A DNA stretch of 64,000 nucleotides, from positions 10,097,501 through 10,161,500 of the forward strand of contig CM053143.1 in NCBI GenBank assembly GCA_028571685.1, written 5' to 3'. The notes under the pieces are model-generated. The model had not been told where the DNA came from and made no database searches. It was given only the letters and a program-made list of their open reading frames with translations. The stretch's first letter is position 1, and every line of letters starts with the position of its first letter. Made by a program: the position numbers and the translations under genes. The stretch is from Heterohyrax brucei (Eukaryota > Chordata > Mammalia > Hyracoidea > Procaviidae). This document shows positions 11,920 to 23,240 of the stretch, in pieces.

Positions 11920-12130
11920 GCTATACCAAAATTCCAGGCCTGTCTCTTACTCTGTGACCTTGGAGAAACAACTCACAATTTCTAGGTCTGAGTTTCTTCA
12001 CGGGTAAAGTGAGGACTATAAATAAGAGCAATGTCCCCTAAGGTTTCTGTGAAGACTAAAGGATTTAGTTGATTTTAACTGTTAGAACTGTGTTTGGCAT
12101 ATACTATTCAAGTATTCTCAAGTATTAGCT
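11920..12130 (+). mobile_element. MIR SINE, ancient
   Basis: It shows CTTACTCTGTGACCTTGGAGAA, then TCTGAGTTTCTTCACGGGTAAAGTGAGG, then a diverged 3' part ending around GTGTTTGGCATATACT. The order is that of MIR. Confidence 0.7.
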
Positions 12131-12209
12131 AGTTTTACTATACTCTGATTTCACAGATTTAAATATTGAATGTTATGATGGTTAGTACCTGCTTCTATTA
12201 AAAAAAGCA

Positions 12210-12320
12210 AAAAATTAACTTCCATCAAGTCAATTCCAACTCACAGTGACCCTATAGAACAGAAAAGAACTGCTCCATAGAACTTCCAAAGAGACCCTAG
12301 TGGGCTAGTATCAGTAAATT
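12210..12320 (-). mobile_element. AfroSINE fragment
   Basis: Reverse-oriented tail and body: CCATCAAGTCAATTCCAACTCACAGTGACCCTATAGAACAG, then GAACTGCTCCATAG. The tRNA-derived head is not recognisable. Confidence 0.8.
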
Positions 12321-12774
12321 TGAGAGGACTCTCCAATAGTTACTTTAACAGTTCACAGAAGGAACATGGGTAATAGCTTTCTACTGGTTTTTAGTGTACT
12401 CAGGTGGCTGTCTGTCCACACACATATGCCCACAATTTCTAATATCACAACAAATGTTGTTAATAGGGGGTGATGAAACTACTCTGAGCTTTTCTTCTTG
12501 CTGAAGCTGTTTCCTCAACAATTTAAATGTCTTTTGCCCCAATCTGGCCTTTTTCTCTGTTTCATGGCTATTAGTGTGAACTCCTTCCATAAAAATTGCT
12601 TCAACAGTTTTTAGCCCATGTCTTATATTAATTCTGTGGGGAATTAGTCTGTAAGACAAGATATGCTAAATTGTCAAGCAAAATACAAATGACTCAAATT
12701 ACTTGTCTTTCTTCTCTTATTCAGTGTGCACAGATCACCCATGCCAGGTCTTCCAAATTCATAGGGAAAAAAAA
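12321..12774. other. No recognised feature
   Basis: No repeat or gene was recognised up to the estimated 5' end of the following L1. The boundary is uncertain by tens of bases. Confidence 0.4.
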
Positions 12775-13760
12775 AATCTATTCTCCCTGACACAGACAGG
12801 TAGAGTCAAGCTGACAGAGTCAAGCACATGTCTCCCTAGATCCCTCTGGAAACCAAGACCTGAACTGATGATTAAATGGAGCCTTCTGGTCACCTAGTGA
12901 GCTCTAGTACACAGCATAGGGCAGTTAATTTGGATTTCATACCACTGAAAGGAAAATCTCCTCTCTTTAGCTGACTCCTGCTCCTGGCCAATCCTTGCTT
13001 TCATGGACTGAAGGTAAATCACCACTTTGACTTTTTTCTTTCTCTGTCTTGAGCAGCCGGCAGAGCTGGGTCTTCACTAGCAGCTAGTCTCAGACACGCT
13101 GCTGGTGGAATTGGCTGGTGAAATTGCCATATTTGGGGGGCCTGGCTTGGGACTGTGTGCATCTTACCGCCTTTGGCCTCTCTGCCTCTGCCACGGTGCA
13201 GTTTGGACATAGACACTGGGTAGAGAGCTGTGAGGGACACCACCTTGGTTATGAAGTCCTAGGCTAGACCTAATTTTTAGCCTAGGAGGCAGCATCTGCC
13301 CACAGGAGAGTGCTTTTCTGGCAGAAAAGCAGTAGTTTACATACTATTGCCTGGAGCTGGGGCTCAGCAACAGAGACTGTGGACTCTGTGCATCTTGGCA
13401 CCTCTGGCTTCTATCTCCACCTCTGCTGTGGTGCAGTTTGTAGGGAGGTGCTGGGCAGAGAGCTGGTGCAGGATGCCATCTTGAATATGGAAGCCTCAGT
13501 GAGACCTAATTCCTAGGTTTGGAGCAAACTCTTGCCTCTAGGAACGTACTTTGCCAGAAGAAATGCAGTATTTTACAAAACATTGTCTACAGCTGGGGCC
13601 TGTCAGCAGAAGCCAACAGGGCATTAGCTTGCTGCATTTTGAACTAGTTCATAACATCTGGTGTTGCATATAGAGGGCCCTATACACCTGAAAACCTGAC
13701 TGAGCTAGAAAGTGGCCTGATACCTCTGCACAGCATTTCTCTCAGCCTTTATTGACTCAC
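12775..13760 (+). promoter_or_regulatory. L1 copy C 5'UTR with two tandem monomer-like units
   Basis: Two diverged tandem units of about 230-237 bases occupy about 13140-13375 and 13376-13615. Landmarks recur at that period: CTGTGTGCATCTT (13153) with CTCTGTGCATCTT (13384); GGTGCAGTTTG (13195, 13430); AAGCAGTAGTTTAC (13327) with ATGCAGTATTTTAC (13564); and AGCTGGGGC. Unit 1 ends with a perfect inverted repeat, GCTTTTCTG-G-CAGAAAAGC, at 13312-13330. Monomeric L1 5'UTRs are known promoters in mouse and rat. Promoter function here is inferred. Confidence 0.65.
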
Positions 13761-14805
13761 ATGAAGCCCCAAAAGAAACAGACTTTGGAGAAAGCAGTAA
13801 CACGAAAATCATCCATGACTTCAGAAGCAAGCAAAGAGCTTTCCAGATGAAGAAACTTTTCTGAAATTATCGGAAGGTGAATACAAAAGAACTATATATA
13901 GACACCCTCCTAGACCTTATACAAAATTCAGTAGAGCAAAATGAAAAATTAAGCAAGCTGTTCGACCTGGTGAAACATCAGTACTCTGAAATCCAACAGA
14001 TCAAGAACAAAATCAAAGACATAGAAACTTCAATCCAAAGCCAAGAAAAAAGAATGGAAAATAGACTTTCTGATTTGGAAGACAGAGCTAATGACTCCAG
14101 CATCTATGAGGAAAAAACAGAAAAATGAAGAAGTATTAAGAAGCATGAGGGACTCTATTAAGTGGAACAACCTATGATTAATTGGAGTCCCTGAACAGAG
14201 TGAGACACCTGAGAACATAAGAGAATACTGTTGCTGAGCTGCTGTCAGAGAACTTCCCAGAAATCTTGAAGGAAGAGAATATAGATATCCAAGATGCACA
14301 TCAAATGCCACTTAACATAGATCTCAAAAGAAAGACCACAAGACATATTATAATCATCTTAATAAAATGAAACCTAAGCAGAAACTCTTAAAGCTAGCAA
14401 GACTCAAAGCAAAGCTAATATTCAGAGGGAAACCCTGTAGGCTTTCATCGAATTTCTCAGCAGAAACCATGCTGGCATGGAGACAGTGGCATGACACATT
14501 CAAAGCCTTGAAGGAGAAGAACTTCCAACCAAGAATTATATATCCTGCAAAATTCTCTTTCAAATATAAAAATGAAATCAAGACATTCACAGATAAACAG
14601 AAATTAAAAGACTGTAAAAACCAAACCAAATCTACAAGAAATACTGAAAGAATCTCTTGGCTTTTGCTTAGAAGAACAAAACAACTAACTTTATATTGTA
14701 GAAGGATACATCATCCAGAATTCTACTCAGTTAGGGAAGGCTCCAAACTCAATGAAAGCTATAATAGTGAAAGAAATAATCCAGTGATCATATCACAAAA
14801 ACTAT
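13761..14805 (+). pseudogene. L1 ORF1 (copy C), frameshifted
   Basis: A probable start is at 13761 (ATGAAGCCCCAAAAG), but this frame stops near 13848. The coiled-coil segment continues in another frame (SVEQNEKLSKLFDLVKHQ, KDIETSIQSQEKRMENRLSDLEDRAND). The RRM region (LIGVPEQSE) follows, and the C-terminal domain reads CRLSSNFSAETMLAWRQ then FKALKEKNFQPRIIYPAKFS in 14367-14807. At least two frameshifts and a stop separate the blocks. Total length, about 345 codons, is normal for mammalian ORF1. Confidence 0.88.
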
Positions 14806-15112
14806 GATGTCATCATATTAAAAAGAAGGATTTACTACAGTAGTTATAGTCCTTCCAGATGGAAAGGAAGTTGACAAGACAGGTAGTAATTAAAATTGGG
14901 TTTATACGTAGTTTAGTAGGTGGGATCACAGGGGCAGCCATAAAGCACAATAAAGATGCAACATACCATATCAAGAAACGAAATACAGGATTCTCAACAA
15001 CCACAAAACCAACCCTGAAAACAGTGAAAAATCGATTCACAAAGAAGAATGTCTCAGAACAGATTAATAACAACAGAGAAAGCATCAACACAAAAATAAA
15101 CATATCACAATG

Positions 15113-18100
15113 ACAGCACTGAACACAACCAACTAGACCTCATTGATATATACAGTACTTTCTATCCATCAGCAGACAACTACACTGTCTTCTCCAGTGC
15201 ACATGGAACGTTCTCCAGAATTGACCTTGTGTTAGCACATAAAGCAAATCTCAATAAAATCCATACTATTGAATTAATGCCAAACATCTTTTCAGATCCT
15301 AAAGCCATGAAAGTTGAAATCAATAGCAGAAATAACATAGAAAGTAGAACTCATGGATACTAAACAATATCTTCCTCAAAAAACCATGGGTTATAGAAGA
15401 AATCAAGGATGAAATAAAGAAATCTATGGATTCCAATGAGAACCTATGGGATACAGTTAAGCAGCACTCAGAAGTCAGTTTATCTCCATAAATGCACAAA
15501 TCTGGAAGGAAGAAAGAACCCAAGTCAAAGAACTAACCCTACAGTTTGAACAAGTAGAGAGAGAAGAGGAACCCCTCAGACACCAGAAGAAAACAAATCT
15601 TAAAGATTAGGGCAGAACTAAACAAATCAAAGAATAGAAGAACAAAGGAAAAATTGAAAAGACCAAAAGCTGATTTTTTGAAAAGATCAACCAAACTGAC
15701 AAACCACTGGCTAAGCTTACTAAAGAAAAACAAGAAAGGAAACAAATAACCCAAATAAGAAATGACAGGGGAGTTGTCACAACAGATCCAACAGAAATCA
15801 AAACTATCATAACAGAATACTATAAAAGATTGTACTCTAACAAACTGGAAAACCTAGAGGAAATGGACGAATTCCTTGATTCATATTACCTCCCAAAATT
15901 ATCACAAGATGAAGCAGAACAACTTAATAAATCCATCACAGAGGAAGAGATTGAAAACGTCATCAAAAAACTGCCAATCAAAAAAAGTCCAGGCCCAGAT
16001 AGCTTCACTGCAGAATTCTACCAAGCTTTTAGAGAAGAGGTATCTTCAACACTACTGAGACTATTTCACAGTATAGAAAGGGATGGAATACTCCCAAATT
16101 CATTTTATGAAGCCAGCATAACCCTGACACCAAAGCCAGGGAAAGACCCAACCAAAAAGGAGAACTACAGACCGATATCACTCATAAATCTAGATGCAAA
16201 AATCTTCAACAAAATTCTTGCCAATAGAACACAGCAACATATCAAAAAAATAATCCATCATGACCAAGTTGGATCCATACCAAGGATGCAAGGCTGGGTC
16301 AAAATTAAAAAAACAATTAATGGTCAACCACATAAATATCACAAAAGACAAGAATCACTTGATCTTGTCTGTTGATGCAGAAAAGGCATTTGATAAAGTC
16401 CAACATCCATTCATGCTAAAAACTCTCAGCAAAATTGGAATAAAACGGCAAATTCCTCAATGCAATAAAGGCCATTTATACAAAGCCAACTGCCTAGATC
16501 TTCCTCAATGGAGAGAGACTGAGACAGTTTCCCTTGAGAACAGGAATTAGACAAGGATGCCCATACTCACCTCTGCTATTCAACACTGTACTATAAATTC
16601 TAGCCAGAGCAATTAGACAAGAACAAGAAACAAACGGCATCTGCATCGGCAAAGAATAAGTAAAAATCTTCTTATTTGCAGATGATATGATTGTATGTGC
16701 AGAGAGTCCCAAAGAATCCATTAGTAAACTACTCAGACTGATACAAGAGTTAATCAAAGTCTCAGGATACAAGAGAAACATGAGTAAATCAGTAAGATTC
16801 CCTTATTCCAACAAGATTATTAAGGAAGAAATCACCAAGTCAATACCATTTACTATAGCCCCTAAGAAGATAAAGTACCTAGGAAGAAATCTAACCAGAG
16901 AAATAATAGAACTTTACAAAGAGACCTACAAACTCTTACTACAAGAAATTAAGAGAGACTTACATAAATGGAGAAACCTACTCTGCTCACAGATAGGAAG
17001 ACTTAACATTGTGAAAATGTCTATTTTACCCAAAGCAATCCACTTATATAACATAATCCTAATACAAGTTCCAGTGACATTTCTTAATGAGATAGAGAAA
17101 GAAATTACCAACTTCATTTGGAAAGGGAAGAAGCCCTGGATAAGTAAAGCACTACTAAAGAAGAAGACATTGGGATACCTCTCATTATCCAATTTTAGAA
17201 CCTATTACACTGCCACAGCTGTAAAAACAGCCTGGTACTGATACAAAAAGAGACAGATCAGTGGAACAGAATTGAGACCCCAGAGATCACACCATCTGCC
17301 TATGAACAGCTGATATTCAACAAAGGCCCTAAGACATAAAACTGGGGTAAAAACAATCTCTTCAACAAATGGTTACCCATCTGCAATAAACTGAAACAAG
17401 ACCCGTACCTCACACCTTACACAAAAGACCTAAATATCAAATCTAAAACGATAAAGCTCATCCAAGAAAAAGTAGGAACAACAGTGGAAGTTTTAATATA
17501 CAACATAGACAGACTTCAAAATCTGTCAAACAAACCACAATCAACAGAAAATACTATCAAGAATCAAACACTTTTGCTCATCCAAAGAATTTATTAATAG
17601 AATTAAAAGGCCATCTATAGAATGGGAAAAAAATATTTGGCAACTATACATGATACCGACACCTGATCTCCATAATATGTAAAGTACTACAAAATATCAA
17701 TAAGAAAAACATAAATCATCCAATTAAGCTATGGGCAAAGGAGATGGACAGATATCTCTCTAAAGAAGAGATCCAGGCAGCCAAAAAAACATACACAGAT
17801 GTTCTCGCGATCATTAGCTATTAAAAAAATTCAAATCAAAACTACAATGAGATACCACCTTACCCCGACAAGGTTGGCCATGATTCAAAAAACTCAAAAC
17901 AACAAATGCTGGAGAGAATGTGGAGAAATTGGAACTGTCCTACACTGTTGGTAGTATTGCAAAATGTTCCAAATTCTTTGGAAAGCAATCTGGTGCTCCC
18001 TTAAAAAATTGGATATAGGTATACCATCTGACACAGTAATTCCACAGCTTGGAATATATCCTACAGAATCAAGGCCATTCACACCAAGAGATACATGCAC

Positions 18101-18380
18101 ATGAATGTTTATTTCAGCACAGTCCACAATAGCTAAAAGATGGAATCAATCTAGATGCCCAACAACAGAGGAATCGATAAGTAAACTATGGTATATATAC
18201 CAATGGAACACTATGCAACAATAAAGAACAACGATGATTTCAGGAAACATCTCATAACCTGGTTTCAACTGGAAGACATTACGTTGGGTGAAAGTAGTCA
18301 GCGACGGAAGGACAAATATTATATGAGACTCCTACTATAAGAACTTAAAATCAGACTCATGCATAGAAGAACTGACTCTT
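15113..18380 (+). pseudogene. L1 ORF2 (copy C): endonuclease-deleted, RT and Cys motif present
   Basis: The ORF opens with ATGACAGCACTGAACACA at 15113, matching the N-terminus, then jumps within about 10 codons to the late-endonuclease block LDLIDIYSTFYPSADNY. Roughly 160 codons of endonuclease are gone. RT follows in shifting frames: [15 protein letters not shown] (15990-16030), [45 protein letters not shown], and the catalytic FADD at 16675-16686. A C-terminal Cys motif reads CWRECGEIGTVLHCW, then a stop, near 17908-17955. Several frameshifts make it non-functional. Confidence 0.9.
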
Positions 18381-19335
18381 TGATGGCTGCAAGAGTGGGG
18401 AGGGAGGGAGGATGAGGGGACGAGGGTTTAGATCAGATAGTAGATAGAAATCTGGTTGGGTAAAATCTGTGACTGCACACATTAGAAAGAAGATCAATAT
18501 CAACTGGACTTCAGCACAACTTATGTACTCCTCCCATCTTAACCCAATATTTCAAGGAAGAGTAGCAGGGGCGGAGGCCGGGGACTGTGCTTTCAGGGGA
18601 AATCAAGGCCAACTGGCATAGCTAGTGTTTTGCTAATGAGGACTCTCTGCACCCCACATTGGTGAGTGGTGTCTGGGGTCTTAAAAACTGCCAAGCTGCC
18701 ATCTGAGGGTACAACAAATGGTCCCAACTGAGCAGGAATGGATGATTACCGAGGTCCATAATGACATGGAGGAAAGAGAACTCAGAAGACAGTGACCCAA
18801 GTGAGTGGGTGTCTATGTCGACTTGTGACTGGAAGAGCCAGATGGTGCCCAGCCACCACCAGTGATAGCCACGATAGAGCTCACAAAGTTGAGTCTCACT
18901 GGCAACACAAGAATAAATAGGTGTGCACCCTGAGATCTCCACTAAAAGACCACAGTTGATGGTCCAGGGGCTTCAAGGTTTCCCTGGGAGCATGATCCCT
19001 GGCCCTGATGCTGCCCCTGTCCCTAAATAATAATGAAGGTCAACTCTTGGGACAGCAATGGATTGGATTTGGTGACGAAGAGTGATCGTATTTTGTGGGA
19101 ACTTTATAGTTCTATGTATCTATAGGACGTAGTCCTGTTGACCTCATACTGGATGGTGGGGAGTGGGTAGAGAGGAGGGGATAGGAGACTGTTTGGAAGA
19201 TAGCACATGTATGGAGCAGAAAGGAAGGATGTGTTGTCACTGGGAAGGGTGAGCAGTGGGAGCTGCGTATAGGTGGACATGGAAATTTATATGGGAATGT
19301 ACATTTTCATTCAGTCATAATAAAAAGAAGTGGCA
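18381..19335 (+). other. L1 copy C 3'UTR with G-quadruplex-type run
   Basis: This is the 3' untranslated part. At 18397-18419 it contains four G runs (GGGG, GGG, GGG, GGGG) with loops of 1, 1 and 7 bases, which fits the standard quadruplex pattern. G-rich polypurine tracts in the 3'UTR are a known L1 feature. It ends with CATAATAAAAAG near 19328; no long poly(A) survives. Confidence 0.75.
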
Positions 19336-19481
19336 CAAATGACAGGCTCATTGGTAGAACTTCCTCAAACATTGAAAATCCTTGTAAAAGAGAATGAAGA
19401 AATTGTTGGAATATACAATAAAGGACCATAACTGACTTTAAGATTATGAGAAATTAAGAAAATTCCCTCCCCCCACACATG

Positions 19482-19652
19482 AAAGAAACCAAATCCACTG
19501 TCGTGGAGTCCATTCCAACGCACAGTGAGACTATAGGACAGAGTAGAACTCCTTCATAAAGTTTCTAAGGAGCGCCTGGAAGATTCCAACTCCCAACCAT
19601 TTGTTTAGCAGATATACCTCTTAACCACCATGCTACCAGGATTTCCATCTAA
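19482..19652 (-). mobile_element. AfroSINE, near complete
   Basis: Full order on the reverse strand: tail AAACCAAATCCACTGTCGTGG, then GACTATAGGACAGAGTAGAACT, then a B-box region and the head CTTAACCACCATGCTACCAGGATTTCC. Confidence 0.9.
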
Positions 19653-20337
19653 GGAACAAGCTAACTAAATGCAATGTATACCTCAGACACTAATAATGTG
19701 TTAAATAACTAAGGTGCAAGGTTTCTGGGCAAAAGGAGACAAACATTACAGAAGAAAATGTGGAGGCATCATCCAGCTTTTGTACTGACTTGAGTACATT
19801 TCAGCAGCACTTCATCAAGATGTTCTTTAAATATTGAGATTGGTGTTCTCACTTCTCTATCCTCCATTCTGACAAGGAGAATGGGGACAAAATAGGATAA
19901 TGTTAATTACAGAGTAGACACTCTGTGAATATTTATTCTGTGTACTCAGAAAGAAATACTTATTTCCTATAGGCCACAGGGCACACTAGTCATTCACTTG
20001 AAATTTAATTTTCAAATAAAAACTCTTGTAATAGAGCAAGTATTGCACACAAACAGGATCTTTGAAACTCTGAGGCAGAGAGAAATCATGACTTTCTCAG
20101 ATTTTTAAAGATTTTGTATCTGTGGGTGCAGGGTGATGGTAATGATGATGAGTCTACAAACCAGGTGTATCCGGATCACCTAATCTTTAAGTTGGTTTTT
20201 GTAAGTATGCAAGAATATAGTTGTTACATAACCTGCAATGAAAAGAAAAGATCCTTTACAAAGACAGATTAAAGTGCCTTCCTTAAATACTGTGCCAGAA
20301 AATCAACCAACACTAACAGTTTTTCTAATATGAATAC
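19653..20337. other. No recognised feature
   Basis: No recognised repeat or coding signal. Confidence 0.45.
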
Positions 20338-20502
20338 AAAAAACCAAACTCTCAGAGGTCAGGTTGGTTCCAACTCACAGCGATCCTATAGGACAGAGTA
20401 GAACTGCCCCATAGGGTCTCCGAGGAGCATCTGTTGAATTTGCACTGCCGACCCTTTGGTTAGCAGCCATAGTTCTTAATCACCGTACCACCAGGGTTTC
20501 TA
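20338..20502 (-). mobile_element. AfroSINE, full length with target duplication
   Basis: Tail AAAAAACCAAAC, body CGATCCTATAGGACAGAGTAGAACTGCCCCATAGGG, head CACCGTACCACCAGGGTTTC. The flanks TTCTAATATGAA (left) and TTCTAACATGAG (right) look like a diverged target-site duplication, as expected from target-primed insertion. Confidence 0.92.
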
Positions 20503-20784
20503 ACATGAGTAGTCTCTTGAAATATTCTCAGGTTTTCTTTTGGAAAACGGGAAATGAACAAATTTCTATGTAAAAACAACGACAAAAGGCTATGTTAGCA
20601 TGGCTTAGTTTCTGATGATTTACAAAGTCATCTATACTACTGCTTCCTTACATTCACTTTGTGTTCCATTTCCTCTCTTTGCCTTCCACAGAAATCTTTA
20701 CACTCAGTTATAGGCAGAAGATTGCATTTTAATGACATTACTGTGTACTTAGATGTGTTTTGAGGATATCACTGCCAGGCCACT

Positions 20785-21299
20785 TGTCATGGATTGAATT
20801 GTGTCCCCCCCCAAATTATGTGTAGCCATGTGTGTGGGCCGTGATTCCCAATATTTTATGATTGTCATCCATTTTGTGATTTTCCCATGGTGTATGTTAA
20901 AGGACTACAGTGGGACTGTAAATCCCTTCATAGAATTACCTCCCTGCTCACTGTAAAGTGAGTTTCCCCGTAATGTGGCTTGCACCACCATTTCTCCCGC
21001 AAGAGATAAAAGGAAAGGGAAGCAAGTAGAGAGCTGGGAACCATACACCGTCAAGACGGCAGCACTGGGACGAGAGAGCATCCTTCAGATCTGAGGTTCC
21101 TGTCCAAAACGCTCCCTGGACAAAGACTTATGCAATACCGGACTTTCCTCCAGAAGCAACAGGGGAGAAAGCCTTCTCCTGGAGCAGACACCCTGACTTT
21201 GGACTTGTAGTCTACTGGATTGTGTGAGAATAAACTTTCCTTTGTTAAAGCCATCCACTTGTGGTATTTCTATTAGAGTAGCACTAGCTGACTAAAACA
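20785..21299 (+). mobile_element. Solo LTR, MaLR-like (copy 1)
   Basis: 515 bases beginning TGTCATGGATTGAATTGTG and ending AGCTGACTAAAACA, with a poly(A) signal (AATAAA) near 21230. The 5-bp flanks CCACT (20780-20784) and CCATT (21300-21304) differ by one base. The 3' part (GTTAAAGCCATCCACTTGTGGTATTTCTATTAGAGTAGC) follows the same plan as mammalian MST/MLT-type MaLR LTRs. No internal region is attached, so it is a recombined solo LTR. The exact subfamily was not recognised. Confidence 0.85.
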
Positions 21300-21510
21300 C
21301 CATTCTAAATGGATCCTCCCCAAAGAATCAGGAATTAGAATAGACAAACGTGCCTACTATGTGTGGTTGTTTTCCCAATCCTTATTATTAATAAAACGTT
21401 AGCCTCAAATTAAGGTTTTCTAAGATCCACTCGTTCCAAGTCTTTGACATTTTCTCAGCTAAAATGGGTCTTTATGATTTATTTTGCATATAAGGATTAT
21501 CATTCAAGGT

Positions 21511-21722
21511 TTCCCTAAGGTCTGCTTGGTGGTACAATGGTTAAACACTCAGCTGCTAACCCAAAAGTTATGTAATCTGAACCCACCAGCAGCAGCTCCA
21601 CAGGAGAAAAGATCTGCAACTATAAAGATTACAGCTTAGGAAACCCTAATGGGCAATTTTACTCTGGCACACAGTAGGGTCATCACGAATCAGAAAGTAC
21701 TTTAAGGCACCCAACAGCAAAG
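21511..21722 (+). mobile_element. AfroSINE, longer-head subfamily
   Basis: Head GGTGGTACAATGGTTAAACACTCAGCTGCTAACC, then AGATCTGCAACTATAAAGATTACAGC, then GGAAACCCTAATGGGCA and a tail near TCATCACGAATCAG. The extra central block (GATCTGC...AAAGATTACAGCC) separates it from the shorter copies. Confidence 0.85.
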
Positions 21723-22037
21723 GCTACCCAGGTGAATAGTATCTGTATATGTGAGTGTGGGTGTGTTCTGTAAGACAAACCAAGAGTGTGGGAAGTAGAC
21801 AAATGTTACTTTAAATGAAGAACAATCAGAGAGTAAGCGAGAAACATCTTCAGCTCAAAGATAAGTGGCCCAGGATAAGTGGCTCCAGAACTCTTGGGTT
21901 AAGGATAAACCTTGCTTTTTGTTCAGAGTATGCAGTTTTGGTAAAACCTGGAACAATCAGCAAAGCAGAAAATTCACATTTTCTTAAAAGAATGTAGATA
22001 AAACTTTACTAAGCAAAATCATAGATACATCATCTAG
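21723..22037. other. No recognised feature
   Basis: Short unique-looking stretch with no supported feature. Confidence 0.4.
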
Positions 22038-22361
22038 TGTCATGAATTGACTTGTATCCCCCAAAAACGTGCATACCAATTTGGTTAAATCATGATTATC
22101 AGTACTGTGTAACTATCCAACATCTTGTCATTTGATGTAATTTTCCTATGTGTTGTAACTCCTATCTCAATGATGTTATGAGATAGGATTAGCTGCAATT
22201 ATGTTAATGAGCAGGATTCAGTCTACAAGACTGGATTGCCTCTTTCACCAATCTCTTCACAGATATAAAAGAGAAAAGTGAACAGAGAGACATGAGAACC
22301 TCATGCCATCAATAAATGAGAGCCAAGACAACAGCAAGTCCTTTGGATCTGGCATCCCTAT

Positions 22362-22886
22362 TAGTTTAGTCAGCTAGTACTGCTCTAACAGAATTACCAC
22401 AAAGTGGATGGCTTAGCAAAGGAAAGTTTATTCTTACACAGTTCAGTAAGCTACAAGCCCAAATTCAGGATGTCTGCTCCAGGGAAGGCTTTCCCCCTTG
22501 CCAGCTCTGGAGGAAAGTCCTTGTATCTGATCAGTCTTTGTCCAGGGAGCATCTTGGCACAGGAACCTCAGGTCTGAAGGACTCGCTCTTCTTCCGGTGC
22601 TGTTTTCTTGATTGTGTGAAGTTCCCAATTCTCTGCTTGCTTCTCTTTCCTTTTACCTCTAGTAGGACGAAAGGATTAAGGGTGGTGCAAATCATATTCC
22701 AGGGAAACTCCCTTTACAGTGGAGTAGGGAGATGATCTTATGAAGGGATTTACAGTCCCACTCTAATCCTTTAACATACAGCACTGGAAAATCACAAAAT
22801 GGAGGACAATCATAAAATATTGGGAATCACAGCCCAGGCACACAGCTACATGTATTGGGGGGGGGGACACCATTCAATTCATGATG
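22362..22886 (-). mobile_element. Solo LTR, MaLR-like (copy 2), nested
   Basis: The reverse complement of the family: left end TAGTTTAGTCAGCTAG, right end GACACCATTCAATTCATGATG. It sits inside the older LTR, with a perfect 5-bp duplication CCTAT at 22357-22361 and 22887-22891. Terminal bases have drifted from the usual TG...CA. Confidence 0.88.
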
Positions 22887-23053
22887 CCTATGCTAAGAAG
22901 ATCCTTGACTAAGGGAATATTGATGACAAGGACTTTACTTCAGGGTGACAGAGAGACAAAGCATTCCCCTGTTGCTTAAATTTGGACTTATTGCCCACTA
23001 GATTATGACCGAATAAATTTTTCTTTGTCAGAGCCATTCAGTATTTCTGTTAT

Positions 23054-23210
23054 AACCAGTGCACTCCTATCAAGTCAATTCTGACTCATTGAGAACCTAG
23101 AGGACAGAATTAAACTTCGTCATAGAATTTGCAAGAGGTACCTGGTGGATTCAAACTTCTGACCTGGTTAGTAGCTGCAGCACTTATCCACTACACTACC
23201 AGGGTTTCCA
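23054..23210 (-). mobile_element. AfroSINE nested in the older LTR
   Basis: Tail ACCAGTGCACTCCTATCAAGTCAATTCTGACTC, head CACTACACTACCAGGGTTTCCA. The LTR sequence TATTTCTGTTAT on the left is echoed by TTTTTGTTAC on the right, consistent with a target duplication. Confidence 0.88.
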
Positions 23211-23240
23211 TTTTTGTTACAGCAGCAGTAAGACAACTAC

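Larger units (their letters stand above)
12775..19335 (+). mobile_element. L1 LINE (copy C), near full length
   Basis: This is the most complete L1 in the window, about 6.55 kb. It has a 5'UTR with two tandem units (12775-13760), ORF1 (13761-14805), a spacer, ORF2 (15113 to about 18380) and a 3'UTR ending in an A-rich AATAAAAAG near 19320. It is inactive because ORF1 and ORF2 are frameshifted and most of the endonuclease is missing. The 5' end was placed by comparison with the 5' terminus of copy B. Confidence 0.93.
22038..23240 (+). mobile_element. Older MaLR-like LTR, interrupted twice
   Basis: It starts TGTCATGAATTGACTTGTATCCCCC at 22038, runs to 22361, resumes after a nested LTR at 22887, and resumes again after a SINE at 23211, ending about GCAGCAGTAAGACAACTA. 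The pieces join into one LTR of about 510 bases with the same 3' block order as copy 1 (GAATAAATTTTTCTTTGTCAGAGCC, then GTATTTCTGTTA). Divergence is clearly greater than in the other LTRs. Confidence 0.8.

Noticed and set aside
13877-14128. Host coiled-coil protein
   Set aside because: The heptad-rich segment is the N-terminal part of L1 ORF1 and is followed by the ORF1 RRM and C-terminal blocks.
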